A DNA stretch of 64,000 nucleotides from the NCBI GenBank assembly GCA_016787565.1, contig JAEUUG010000006.1, positions 1-64,000 on the forward strand, read 5' to 3'. Positions 43,672-53,168 of this stretch are shown here, in pieces. A program made the position numbers and the translations under genes. This DNA comes from Cyclobacteriaceae bacterium. GTDB taxonomy: Bacteria > Bacteroidota > Bacteroidia > Cytophagales > Cyclobacteriaceae. The notes beneath the pieces are model-generated. The model searched no databases. It saw only the letters and a list, made by a program, of their open reading frames with translations, and had not been told where the DNA came from. Each line of letters begins with the position of its first letter. The stretch's first letter is position 1.

Positions 43672-43762
43672 ACTTACCGAGTGCAAATATAGAAAAAGAC
43701 AGCCATTCTAAAATGGTTTTTATTAGAGGGTAGGGTTTGGTATACGTTAGGCGATTAATGCC

Positions 43763-45331
43763 TTACGGATCGGCAATCTTGATCCTGTTGATAAAGAATA
43801 CTTTCCTTTTTAACTCCGATCTGTTTTGCCTGGTATTCGATATTTTCTGGACTCCATATGCATAAAAATTGTGCTCATACCAATACTCCAGTTTGCTTTT
43901 TTCCGTATCGCCTTTGCGCACAAAATCGGTATCGCTATTTAATTTGATCGGCTCCATCGTCTTACCTTCCAGAACGTTGTTATCTCTGATGATTTTGGTA
44001 CGCAACTGGTGGTTGTAGAGGTAAATCATAGCGAGCTGCTGCTGCTGATCATCCAATTTTACAAACTGCTCCATTTCAAATGTTTTCACATCATTGATTT
44101 CAAAACTATTATCCCACAATAATTTTCCTTTTGCATTAAAGCCAATAACAATTGCATGGGTGTAGTTGTATCCATCGAAAATACGCCCATTCTGAATTCT
44201 GGAATAGGGTGCGTAGGAATAATTGTACTGGTAGAACCCTCCGAAGAATGAACGATCACTATAAATGTATCGTGGGTAGAATGCTTCCCCCAGCAAGATA
44301 AATTGGTTTTGATACGGCACGAGTTCATGTACCATTAGCCGATAGTTGAGTCTTATTTTTAATCCTTTCGCTTTTCTTCGTTCAATTCTATTTTTTACAC
44401 GTTGCTCACGCCTGGATTTCATGTATTTGAAAAAATTTTGCAGATCACCATAACTGTAATATTGTATCTGTTGACTCCCCAATGGGTCAATGCTCGCAAT
44501 ATAGATTCCTTTTGAATATTCACTATTCCGGTTACCATACGTACCGGCAACAACCTGATTCCCATTGTGTGTTTTGATGGATCGGCCAAACGTGAAATTC
44601 TTATTGCGTTCGGGTTCAAGGGGAATTTTATTCACCAGGGTTCCTTCCTGATCGTAGTTTCGAATATAAACCGTTTGCTGTCGCTGCAGGTTCCGGGCAC
44701 TTACCAGCACATCAAATGAACCGTCATCATATGTTCGGACCTGTGTAAGTTCGCCCGTTTCTGTGAAAAGGCCAGGTGCTACTTTTGATTTTTTGTCTGC
44801 CAGCGATAAGTACAACACTATCGGGATTCTATTAAAGTATCCACCTACGAGTGCAGCGCGCTGTGTCATATCGAAGGTTGTTATCTGCATCGGAATATAA
44901 TTCCGAAACTCCTCGATGGTATAGGTGCTTTTGTCGGCATCTATGATCAGCATGAATAAATCATTGCGACTATAATCACGGAACCGCAAAAGAACATACA
45001 GTGAGGTGTTGAAAAATTTTGTCCGTACGACCGATAAATTCTTTTCCAGCCGGATGGCTCCGCGCCACTTAAGCTGAAACGCTGTGTCTATGTAAATGAG
45101 TTCGAGTGAATTATCAGGCAATACAAATTGCCGATACAAAAAGATGCCTTTCTCTTCAGCGTTCACCACCTCAAATGAGGTGTCAAGCTCACCCAGTGAA
45201 AACTCCAGCCGATTGCCCTGAGCAACCTGTGCTTCGGAGGCATGGGTGATTAGTATAGAAAAGATGAATAAGCTGAGCGGTGCGAATTTCAGTTTACTGA
45301 ATTTGTATTTTATTAATGTAGAAAACATCAC
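43763..45331 (-). CDS. Secreted protein of unknown function, paralog B
   Basis: The 522-residue protein has a signal sequence (about residues 17-34, ending near ASEAQ). It shares motifs and order with the protein encoded just upstream (45294-46931). Both have a GGYxNxxPxVLY segment, GTxGxRxSxxSxG, DPxxxQxIQYxxxG and a C-terminal V-F-F/Y-I-N-x-I-x-I. Many beta-strand segments suggest an extracytoplasmic propeller-like fold. No enzymatic motif was seen. The start overlaps the upstream gene by 38 bp. Confidence 0.7.
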   Translation of the reverse strand: MMFSTLIKYKFSKLKFAPLSLFIFSILITHASEAQVAQGNRLEFSLGELDTSFEVVNAEEKGIFLYRQFVLPDNSLELIYIDTAFQLKWRGAIRLEKNLSVVRTKFFNTSLYVLLRFRDYSRNDLFMLIIDADKSTYTIEEFRNYIPMQITTFDMTQRAALVGGYFNRIPIVLYLSLADKKSKVAPGLFTETGELTQVRTYDDGSFDVLVSARNLQRQQTVYIRNYDQEGTLVNKIPLEPERNKNFTFGRSIKTHNGNQVVAGTYGNRNSEYSKGIYIASIDPLGSQQIQYYSYGDLQNFFKYMKSRREQRVKNRIERRKAKGLKIRLNYRLMVHELVPYQNQFILLGEAFYPRYIYSDRSFFGGFYQYNYSYAPYSRIQNGRIFDGYNYTHAIVIGFNAKGKLLWDNSFEINDVKTFEMEQFVKLDDQQQQLAMIYLYNHQLRTKIIRDNNVLEGKTMEPIKLNSDTDFVRKGDTEKSKLEYWYEHNFYAYGVQKISNTRQNRSELKRKVFFINRIKIADP

Positions 45332-46931
45332 GTACGCGTTCGGCTTTGGTTACGTTTCTGATGGTTTGATAGCCCCACACAAAATACGTGTTATCGTGCC
45401 AATGCCCGATTCCTGTCTCATTTTTTTCCGAACGTATTTCTTCAATGGGATCATTGAGTTTTATTTTCACGACATCAGAAATTACTTCACCCGTTTGAAG
45501 AACAATATTTTTAACCAATAGTTCTGACTTCTTCTTGTAGAAGAAAACTACTGAAGTAGGTGAATAATGGAATTCACTTACCTGCTCTAATGCCGAGCGT
45601 TGGATATCATCTATCTTTATGCTATAGTCCCATCGTAATTTACCGTTAGGGTCAAAAAATAAGAGCGTACTCGCAAACGTTTTTATGTCCTCTGCATTTT
45701 TCAGATTGTTACCATAGGCGTACGATGGTCTGTAAACGCGCATGCCTGGATAGTAGCCGCTCCAATAGGGGTTATAAAAACCATAAGGGTTATACCCGTA
45801 CGGATTGTTGTAATATGGATTTGAACTATATACGTTGACTGAAGATGGATTATACACTTCGGCCAGGAGCAAGTATCCCTCAGGTCGTTCTTCAATTTTA
45901 AAGGGAACAACATACGCTGTGAAATCAGGCTTTTTGCCCGATTGTAAATCTTCTTTTGTTTTTTCTTTGATCCGTGTGGCGCGCTTTGGTTTAAGGTAGT
46001 CCAGAAAATGATCCAGCATTCCAAAATGAGTGTATTGAATTCGCTGTTCATTAAAGGGGTCAACTTTTACCGCGAAAAAGCCATTGGATTGTTTGCTCGT
46101 TCGTTCACCCCATGTACCCAATACTACTAAATCCTCCCGCTCTAGCGTGCTGCTCATGCTGGTTTGCAGCGTGATGTTCTCTTCGATCGGCACAATGGAC
46201 TCTAACAGCAGCACACCATTCTCATCAAATGTTTTGAAGATTAATTTTCGTTCTGCGCGCGAGCTTCGGTCAATCAATACAGTATTAAAGGTTTGGTTTT
46301 GGTTGACCCGAATGTCAACCACTTCGGTATCCTTTTGAAAAAAACCGGGAAGAACTTTGATTTGATTTTCAGCAGGCGTGTAGAGCAATACGGCCGGCTC
46401 ATTGTTGACATATCCACCCAATACAATATGTTCACCAGTTTTGTGAAAGTGGGTTATCTTAAAATCCAGCTCAGGTTTGATTTCATGACGGCCAATCTCT
46501 TCGCCCTTGTTTACATCGAATGTTACAAGCTGTAAACTATTTTTGTTTGTCTCACCCATACGAAAAAGCAAGAGAAGTTGATGCGGAACAATTTCAAAGC
46601 CCATCAACGTGTGGCGTTGTTCAATTTCAAATTCAAGATTATGTTTTTCCTGTAACGCAGTATCCAAAATCACCAACTCCCATTTACGCTTATTGCCGCT
46701 AAATTTTTCTTTTTCCCGTACCAGTGCTATTCCGTTACCCTTTAAAGAAATAGCAGTAAAGTATTCGCTGGAATTTTTTTGGTCGCGTTCATAACGATGG
46801 GTCTGCGTGAGTTGAGCAAGGGCCGGATTTGAAAGACATGCGAACAAAAAAAGGAATAGGAATATGACCCTGTGGTCGGTGGTGATACGTGTAGAATAGA
46901 TAGGGGTGGAAGACTGATTATCCGTTTTCAT
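45294..46931 (-). CDS. Secreted protein of unknown function, paralog A
   Basis: The 545-residue protein has a signal sequence (residues about 22-40, ending near ALAQ) and the same conserved blocks as paralog B. It has an extra Asn/Pro/Tyr-rich stretch (about 363-392, repeats of NPYGY type) that is missing in that form from B, which has a shorter tyrosine-rich stretch at the same place. The function is unknown. It overlaps the EVE gene by four bases (ATGA) and paralog B by 38, so the three genes form one operon. Confidence 0.7.
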   Translation of the reverse strand: MKTDNQSSTPIYSTRITTDHRVIFLFLFLFACLSNPALAQLTQTHRYERDQKNSSEYFTAISLKGNGIALVREKEKFSGNKRKWELVILDTALQEKHNLEFEIEQRHTLMGFEIVPHQLLLLFRMGETNKNSLQLVTFDVNKGEEIGRHEIKPELDFKITHFHKTGEHIVLGGYVNNEPAVLLYTPAENQIKVLPGFFQKDTEVVDIRVNQNQTFNTVLIDRSSRAERKLIFKTFDENGVLLLESIVPIEENITLQTSMSSTLEREDLVVLGTWGERTSKQSNGFFAVKVDPFNEQRIQYTHFGMLDHFLDYLKPKRATRIKEKTKEDLQSGKKPDFTAYVVPFKIEERPEGYLLLAEVYNPSSVNVYSSNPYYNNPYGYNPYGFYNPYWSGYYPGMRVYRPSYAYGNNLKNAEDIKTFASTLLFFDPNGKLRWDYSIKIDDIQRSALEQVSEFHYSPTSVVFFYKKKSELLVKNIVLQTGEVISDVVKIKLNDPIEEIRSEKNETGIGHWHDNTYFVWGYQTIRNVTKAERVRDVFYINKIQIQ

Positions 46932-47332
46932 TTTTGTTCGCTCAGGGCAATGACAAAGTCAAATTCAGAAACTTTTACGGGCTGAACAGACAGACGTGAA
47001 GTACGTACCAGCGCCATATCCGACAAGTTCTTCTGCGTTTTAATTTCAGCCAATGTAACAGGTCTTTTTAGTTTTTTTTCTGCACCCAGTTCTACCGCAA
47101 TCCATTCGTTATCCTTTGGATCGGGAAAAGCCTCTTTGGTAACTTTGCCGATTCCAACAATTGCCTTTCCTTCATTGCTATGATAGAAAAATGCCAGGTC
47201 GCCTTTTTTCATGGCCTTTAAATTATTGCGCGCCTGATAATTGCGAACGCCATCCCACACTGTCTTTTTATCTTTCTGAAAGTCATCCCAGGAATAGGTA
47301 TCCGGTTCACTTTTAACCAGCCAATAGTTCAT
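46928..47332 (-). CDS. EVE-domain protein
   Basis: The ATG at 47332 gives 134 residues beginning MNYWLVKSEPDTYSWDDFQ, the hallmark of EVE/PUA-like domains. Further motifs are WDGVRNYQARNNL and GDLAFFYHSN. EVE domains bind modified bases such as 5-methylcytosine or modified RNA. The longer frame to 47413 adds a poor N-terminal extension and overlaps the divergent promoter region. It is the first gene of an operon with the two secreted paralogs. Confidence 0.9.
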   Translation of the reverse strand: MNYWLVKSEPDTYSWDDFQKDKKTVWDGVRNYQARNNLKAMKKGDLAFFYHSNEGKAIVGIGKVTKEAFPDPKDNEWIAVELGAEKKLKRPVTLAEIKTQKNLSDMALVRTSRLSVQPVKVSEFDFVIALSEQK

Positions 47333-47396
47333 AGTGTATGAATTTGATTTTCTAAAATAGTAAATAGTCTCCGTATTTTCTGTTGCTTTGTCTGAA

Positions 47397-48404
47397 ATGA
47401 AAGTTTTGATCATTGGTTATTCTTCATTAGGTGGTGTTATTTTTTCCACCCCGGTTATACGCACCTTAAAAACACAGTTGGCGGACGGAGAAATTCATTA
47501 TTTGATGAAGCCGCATGTTGCCCCGGCAATGCAGGAGAATCCCTACATCGATAAAATACTTATTGAAGAACAGTCTTTCCGGAAAACCTATCAGCAGTTG
47601 CGCGGTGAACGATACGATGTCATCGTTGATTTAAGTTCAACGTTTATCAATTCGGTTTTGACTTTTTTACTGCGAACAAAAACATATCGATTACCCGGTT
47701 ATCGCTGGAAAACATGGTTGATGGTGCGGTTCGGTATGAATCAGTTACCCAATCTTCATTTGACAGAACGAATGTTACTAACCATTAAGCCGCTGGGTGT
47801 GAAGCCGGATGATCTCGGACTGGATTATTTTATACCCGATAAAGATGAAGTTCCACTGGAATGGTTGCCGGAGCCGTTTCGAAAAGGTTATGTGGCCTTC
47901 TATATGGGAGCTTCTTACAATACGCGGAAACTTCCGATAACCCGGATGATTGAATTGTGTGATAAGATCAACAAACCTGTTTTGTTGTTGGGCACGCCAG
48001 AAGATTTTCAGGCGGGAGAAAGCATTGCACAATTCTTTCTACGATCAGAGCAGAATCATGCCTGGGAAGAAGGATTGCGGGAGCTCAATAAGAAGACAAT
48101 CATTTTTAATGGATGTGGCAAATTTAATGTAAACCAAACGGCCAGTGTTATCCGTCAGGCACGGTATGTTTTTTTATTTGATGGGAACTTCATTCCCGTT
48201 GCTTCTGCTTTCCGAAAAGAAGTATTTTCCATCTGGGGCAATACGGTTCCATCGTTTGGCCAATACCCTTTTAACACCCGTTTTACAGTTCTTGAAAATA
48301 ATAAACTTTCGTGCCGGCCCTGTTCCGCTTCGGGATTTGATAAATGTCCGAAAGGACATTTCAAGTGCATGCAGGAAAATCCTTTTGATTTTTATCTGCC
48401 ATGA
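47397..48404 (+). CDS. Glycosyltransferase family 9 (heptosyltransferase-like)
   Basis: The ATG at 47397 gives 335 residues starting MKVLIIGYSSLGGVIFSTPV, the GT9 N-terminal nucleotide-sugar fold. The second domain has KLPITRMIELCDKINKPVLL and GTPEDFQAGE. A Cys-rich C terminus (RPCSASGFDKCPKGHFKC) is present. It adds a sugar to LPS or a related surface glycan in the cytoplasm. A TTG start at 47388 is less likely. The terminator at 48411-48444 follows directly. Confidence 0.88.
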   Translation: MKVLIIGYSSLGGVIFSTPVIRTLKTQLADGEIHYLMKPHVAPAMQENPYIDKILIEEQSFRKTYQQLRGERYDVIVDLSSTFINSVLTFLLRTKTYRLPGYRWKTWLMVRFGMNQLPNLHLTERMLLTIKPLGVKPDDLGLDYFIPDKDEVPLEWLPEPFRKGYVAFYMGASYNTRKLPITRMIELCDKINKPVLLLGTPEDFQAGESIAQFFLRSEQNHAWEEGLRELNKKTIIFNGCGKFNVNQTASVIRQARYVFLFDGNFIPVASAFRKEVFSIWGNTVPSFGQYPFNTRFTVLENNKLSCRPCSASGFDKCPKGHFKCMQENPFDFYLP

Positions 48405-48410
48405 GCAAAC

Positions 48411-48444
48411 AAAAAAGAGAGCCACTAGCGTGGCTCTCTTTTTT
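48411..48444. terminator. Bidirectional intrinsic terminator
   Basis: A 15-bp perfect stem, AAAAAAGAGAGCCAC (48411-48425) with its complement (48430-48444), has a 4-base loop. With the A/T flanks it is a terminator on both strands, serving the convergent glycosyltransferase and susD genes. Confidence 0.88.
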
Positions 48445-48464
48445 AATACTAAATTCAGATGATA

Positions 48465-49895
48465 CTAGTAGCCTTCATTTTGAACAAGATTCTTGTTCAC
48501 ATCCGTTTCACGCTGAGGAACGGGGAAGATCAAACGTGGGCTGTCCCAAGCCGGGCCATTGGTATTATTAGAACCAGCTGTTGTGCCACGTGTTCTCTTG
48601 ATGTCGTGTAACAGATGGCCCTCATACGCCAATTCAAGAAATCTTTCTTTCAAAATGGCATCCAGATCTAAATCAGCAATATCGAGGTTTGGTAAATTTA
48701 CCCGTGTGCGGATTCTGTTCACATCGTTTAACGGCTCGTCTCCAACATTACTGCCCAAACGGAAATTAGCTTCTGCTCGTGTTAAATACATTTCAGCAAG
48801 ACGAATAACCGGAACGTGACCGAAACGGTCGAGGTGTTTGTTGGTTAATCTTCGACCTGATGATGTATTAAAGTAGGTACGTCTTACATCGCCCGTTTCA
48901 TGCAAATTGACCCAAGAGGTTTCAGGAGTTAGATCTCTGCGTCCTGCGGTGCCGGGAATGGATGAAATTGTTCCTCCATAGTAGGTGTTCAAACCATTGG
49001 TTCCATCCTGATTGGTAATTTTAATGTAGAAAATGTATTCCAAAGGAGCAACGCCACCAAAATTGATGTAGTTGAACCACAGATTATTGAAGGGTTCCGT
49101 TAAGGAATAGCGGTTAGATTCAATAACCTGATTAGCAGCATCAAGCGCAGTGGCGTAGTCACCCTGCATCAATGCAATTCGTGAAAGTTGAGCCAAGGCA
49201 GCCCACTTTGTTGCATAATGTTGATTGGTTTCGGGCAACAGCGTTACAGCCGCTTGTAAATCCGATTTTGCCTGGGCATAAACTTCAGCAACTGTATTGC
49301 GTGAAGGATAATCACTTTCATTTAGCCCGTCAATTTGAAAAGGTGTGGGTGTTAAAACCAAAGGTACCGCCAGATTGGTGTTGTTATTACCATCACCCCA
49401 GGTTCTACCGTATAAACGAGCAAGCTCAAAATAAAGTGAACCACGGATGAATAGTGCCTCTCCTTCTACAGAGGCCGTAGGACGGATAACTCCCTCACTG
49501 AGCTCCAGATTATCAAGAACCACATTGCAGGTATTGATTGTTTCATAGGCATCAGCCCAGGTATCTCTTGCCCACGCATTGTCTGTAAGAATAACATTGC
49601 TGGTGGTGGTAATACTTGCAATTTGTAACAAACCATTAAAGGTTCCTCTGAAACGGAGATAGTACCGGTTGGCCCACATATCGGCTACCAGTTGAATATC
49701 ACCTCCATAGAGGCTGGCACTTTGTAATCCATCATAGGCACCTATTAAGGCCCCTACCAGATCACCTTCAGTTGATAAGGCCTTTTCAGGAGATAAACTC
49801 TGGTTGGGCACAATATCAAGTTTATCCTGGCATCCAGTTGCAATAGCCATCAGTGAGGGTATTATCAAAAGGAGTTTTATGATATTTCTTTTCAT
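48465..49895 (-). CDS. SusD/RagB-family outer-membrane lipoprotein
   Basis: The ATG at 49895 gives 476 residues with a lipoprotein signal ending in IATGC (Cys22). The TPR-like SusD fold is recognisable from ALSTEGDLVGALIGAYDGLQ, SLYFELARLYG, PSRNTVAEVY and the terminal KNLVQNEGY-type end. It binds the substrate at the cell surface for the SusC partner encoded just upstream. No glycoside hydrolase or regulator gene is nearby, so the substrate is unknown. Confidence 0.92.
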   Translation of the reverse strand: MKRNIIKLLLIIPSLMAIATGCQDKLDIVPNQSLSPEKALSTEGDLVGALIGAYDGLQSASLYGGDIQLVADMWANRYYLRFRGTFNGLLQIASITTTSNVILTDNAWARDTWADAYETINTCNVVLDNLELSEGVIRPTASVEGEALFIRGSLYFELARLYGRTWGDGNNNTNLAVPLVLTPTPFQIDGLNESDYPSRNTVAEVYAQAKSDLQAAVTLLPETNQHYATKWAALAQLSRIALMQGDYATALDAANQVIESNRYSLTEPFNNLWFNYINFGGVAPLEYIFYIKITNQDGTNGLNTYYGGTISSIPGTAGRRDLTPETSWVNLHETGDVRRTYFNTSSGRRLTNKHLDRFGHVPVIRLAEMYLTRAEANFRLGSNVGDEPLNDVNRIRTRVNLPNLDIADLDLDAILKERFLELAYEGHLLHDIKRTRGTTAGSNNTNGPAWDSPRLIFPVPQRETDVNKNLVQNEGY

Positions 49896-49929
49896 AGTAT
49901 TCAATTAATGATGTTGATAATTATAACGT

Positions 49930-52900
49930 TTAGAATCCAATGTTTACGCCAAACAAGATTGTTCTTGGCTGAGGTGGTGTATAAAAGTCATTACCTTTTG
50001 AAATATTGGAATCAAAGCTATCCGCATTTACTTCCGGATCCCACAATGGGTAGTCTTTGGTAAACGTCAACAGGTTCTGGCCTGAAACATACAAGCGCGC
50101 ACTTTGAAGTTTGATTGCTTTCAGCATGTCTTTGGAGAAAGTATAACCGAAGTTTACGTTACGTAGTCTCACAAAAGATCCATCAACAATAAAACGACTG
50201 CTGCGCTGGTTACCATTTCCATAATAATAACGTGCCTGAGGAACATTGGTAATGTCACCAGGATTTTGCCAGCGGTTCATCTGATCCGCGGTCTGGTTAT
50301 CTTCATAAATCATGTTGGCCATTGAATACTGCCCCATGCCGTAAACGCTTACATCATTTCCAAATACACCGGAGAAGAGGAATGAAAAGTCAAAACCCTT
50401 ATAGGAGAATGTGTTGGTAATACCACCGATAAATTTCGGATTAGGATCTCCTACAACAACACGCTGGGCCTGGTTGTAATCTGCATTTCCAACAATTGTA
50501 CGATCAATTGTTCCGTCAGCATTCTTTGTGTTTTTGTAAAACTGCGCATCTCCGTTATCAGGATTTACGCCTGCATATTCAACGGTAAAAAATACACCAA
50601 GATTTTCACCCTCCATTGCGCGGTTCAATCCACCAACACCACCTTCAATTACCTGTCCTTGTATATCAAGGATCTTACCACGGTTTGTTGCGATATTAAA
50701 TGAAGTGCTCCACTTCAGATCACCCACAGTGTTTTGGCTATTCAAAACCAATTCAAAACCTTTGTTCTCGATAGATCCAAGGTTTTTAACCACTGATCTG
50801 AATCCGGTACTTGCCGGAATGTTTACGTTCAACAGCAGGTCTTCCGATGTACGGGTGTAATAATCAATTTCACCAGTTAAACGATTTCCAAAGAATCCAA
50901 AGTCAACACCAATATCCAACTGTTTGCTGGTTTCCCATTTCAAATCGGGGTTTCCTATTTGTGATGGAGATTGTCCACCGATACCAGCATAGCTTGAACC
51001 ACCCGTGAACAAACCAAGCTGAGGGAAGTTTCCAATTTCGGAGTTACCTACAATACCGTAACTTGTTCTGAGTTTTAAGAAAGAAAGAACATCAATGGAT
51101 TTCAGGAATCCTTCTTCTGACATGATCCATCCTGCGGATGCAGCCGGGAAGAACCCATACCGGTTATTCACACCGAAGCGGGATGAGCCGTCAACACGTC
51201 CGCTGGCAGAGAATAAGTACTTATCTGAAAATTTGTAGTTCGCCCGTAAGAAATAAGAAAGAAAGGCATAGTTTGTCTCGGAAGAACTACCACCTGAGAT
51301 TGTAGCGGCACTGGCAATCTTCTGATATGAATCAGAGGGAAAGTCCATACCTTCAACAAAATTGTACTTCGAAGTAGATTCCTGGAATTGCATACCCAGG
51401 GTTACACCTAAATCACTTTTTCCAAATCGCTTGGTGTAGTTGAAATAGTTGTTGGTATTATAGTTTACAATGAACGTTCCGCGATTGCTTCCCAGTCCGC
51501 GTGTGGCACGGGTTTGATTTCGCTTCGTCTGACTTTGGAAATAGGATTCTTCATTTTGCGTTAATAAATCAAGACCAAGTTCGGTCTGGAAAATCAAGCC
51601 GGGCATTAGTTTGAACGTTGCAAAGGCATTGCTGAAATTTCGGAATGATTCAGCTGTATATTTCGCATAGTCAACTGTGATTTGCGGATTGTAATACATC
51701 GGGATGTTTACATCTCCCGGAGGTGTACCCGCAGGAAGCCCCGTGTTAGGATCAATGGATGGCGTCATGGGCATCAGCGCCACACTTTGAAGCGGGTTAG
51801 AGAATGCGTTATCATCCGGTAACCTTCTGTTTAACGTTCTGGCAAAGTTCATATTCAAACCAATCGTCAACCAGTCAGTTGCCTTATTTTCGATATTCAA
51901 ACGGGCCGTTAAACGATCAAGGTTATTACCAATCATAATACCACCTTGTTTTAAATACTGGCCTGAGAGATAGAATTTTGTATTTTCATTTCCACCGCTA
52001 AACTGCAGATCAGCCTGTTGATAAGAGCCTTTTTGGAAAACCACATCCTGCCATTCGTATGTTTTAGTAGGATTGGCTTGCCATTGATCGTAGCTAAAGT
52101 ATTGCATCCAGTCAGTTACATAAACGGTCTCACTAAACTCATCATCGTAAGGTGTTCCGTTATCATCATCGATATACTTGGCACCTTCATACAGCAGTTC
52201 TGCATACTGCTCAGAATTTAAGAATGGTACTCGTTTGGTAGACTCAGAAAAACCTGTCTGGTAATTGAAGTTGATGGAAGTGCGACCAGATTTTCCTTTT
52301 TTGGTTGTGATCAACACGACACCGTTGGCAGCTCTTGATCCGTAAATAGCTCCTGCTGCTGCATCTTTTAAAACCTCAATAGACTCAATGTCGTTGGGGT
52401 TGAGGTCGATCAACGGGTTAGTTGCACCACCGTAGTTACTTTGGCTCGCTGTTGTTAGAGGAACACCATCCAAAACGTACAAGGGTTGATTGCTCGCACT
52501 AATGGAGGAATTACCACGTACCCGAACACTAATGGCCTGCCCAAGTTTACCCGACTGACTATTGACGTAAACACCTGCGGCACGTCCCTGAAGAGCTTGT
52601 TCAAAGGAAGAAACCGGAGCATTTTGAATGTCGGCACCTGAAACTTTTGCAATGTTCCCGGTAAGATCCTGTTTCAACTGTGATCCATAACCCGTAACGA
52701 CAACCTCAGAAAGCTGGGTAGCATCTGATTCTATGGCTACGTCAACGATTGAGCGACTACCCACGGTCACCTCGGTTGTTTTAAATCCGATGAACGAAAA
52801 AATAAGTGTGGTTCCGCCTTCTGGTAAACTAATGCTGTAGCTACCATTTCCATCAGAGGCTGTTCCGATGGTAGTACCTTTTACGAGTACGTTCACTCCG

Positions 52901-53013
52901 GGTACTGGCGATCCGTCTTCTGTTGACGTTATCTTTCCGGAGATGACTCTTTCCTGAGCGAAGGATGATAAACAAATCATCCATGCTACTAAAACAAGTA
53001 GACTTCTCTTCAT
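49930..53013 (-). CDS. SusC/RagA-family TonB-dependent outer-membrane transporter
   Basis: The 1027-residue protein has a signal peptide (MKRSLLVLVAWMICLSSFAQ). A carboxypeptidase-regulatory-like domain follows (about 22-95, GKITSTEDGSPVPGVNV), then a TonB-box/plug region (EVVVTGYGSQ, IQNAPVSSFEQALQGRAAGV, QPLYVLDGVP). The C-terminal beta-barrel ends with TILFGVNIGF. The gene precedes susD by 25 bp. Together they import an unknown oligomer across the outer membrane, driven by TonB. Confidence 0.94.
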   Translation of the reverse strand: MKRSLLVLVAWMICLSSFAQERVISGKITSTEDGSPVPGVNVLVKGTTIGTASDGNGSYSISLPEGGTTLIFSFIGFKTTEVTVGSRSIVDVAIESDATQLSEVVVTGYGSQLKQDLTGNIAKVSGADIQNAPVSSFEQALQGRAAGVYVNSQSGKLGQAISVRVRGNSSISASNQPLYVLDGVPLTTASQSNYGGATNPLIDLNPNDIESIEVLKDAAAGAIYGSRAANGVVLITTKKGKSGRTSINFNYQTGFSESTKRVPFLNSEQYAELLYEGAKYIDDDNGTPYDDEFSETVYVTDWMQYFSYDQWQANPTKTYEWQDVVFQKGSYQQADLQFSGGNENTKFYLSGQYLKQGGIMIGNNLDRLTARLNIENKATDWLTIGLNMNFARTLNRRLPDDNAFSNPLQSVALMPMTPSIDPNTGLPAGTPPGDVNIPMYYNPQITVDYAKYTAESFRNFSNAFATFKLMPGLIFQTELGLDLLTQNEESYFQSQTKRNQTRATRGLGSNRGTFIVNYNTNNYFNYTKRFGKSDLGVTLGMQFQESTSKYNFVEGMDFPSDSYQKIASAATISGGSSSETNYAFLSYFLRANYKFSDKYLFSASGRVDGSSRFGVNNRYGFFPAASAGWIMSEEGFLKSIDVLSFLKLRTSYGIVGNSEIGNFPQLGLFTGGSSYAGIGGQSPSQIGNPDLKWETSKQLDIGVDFGFFGNRLTGEIDYYTRTSEDLLLNVNIPASTGFRSVVKNLGSIENKGFELVLNSQNTVGDLKWSTSFNIATNRGKILDIQGQVIEGGVGGLNRAMEGENLGVFFTVEYAGVNPDNGDAQFYKNTKNADGTIDRTIVGNADYNQAQRVVVGDPNPKFIGGITNTFSYKGFDFSFLFSGVFGNDVSVYGMGQYSMANMIYEDNQTADQMNRWQNPGDITNVPQARYYYGNGNQRSSRFIVDGSFVRLRNVNFGYTFSKDMLKAIKLQSARLYVSGQNLLTFTKDYPLWDPEVNADSFDSNISKGNDFYTPPQPRTILFGVNIGF

Positions 53014-53168
53014 ATAATAAGGTTTAGGTTAAATAATTACTGCCCCAATATAATAGAAATGAATGCTGGGTAGCAAAAAAACCAAATAAATACCGCGTGA
53101 TAGGCTATTTTTTTGTAATAAACGGTAACCGCAATCGGTTTATGCAGTAAAAAATTCTAGCCTAACTG

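Noticed and set aside
43684..43691. TATATTTG as the pyrR promoter
   Set aside because: It matches the -7 consensus but lies only 12 bases from the ATG and lacks a TTG -33 partner; mentioned under pyrR only.
45790..45840. Asn-Pro-Tyr repeats in paralog A as a possible DNA-level tandem repeat
   Set aside because: The repeats are inside an open, coding gene and vary at the DNA level; they reflect protein composition.
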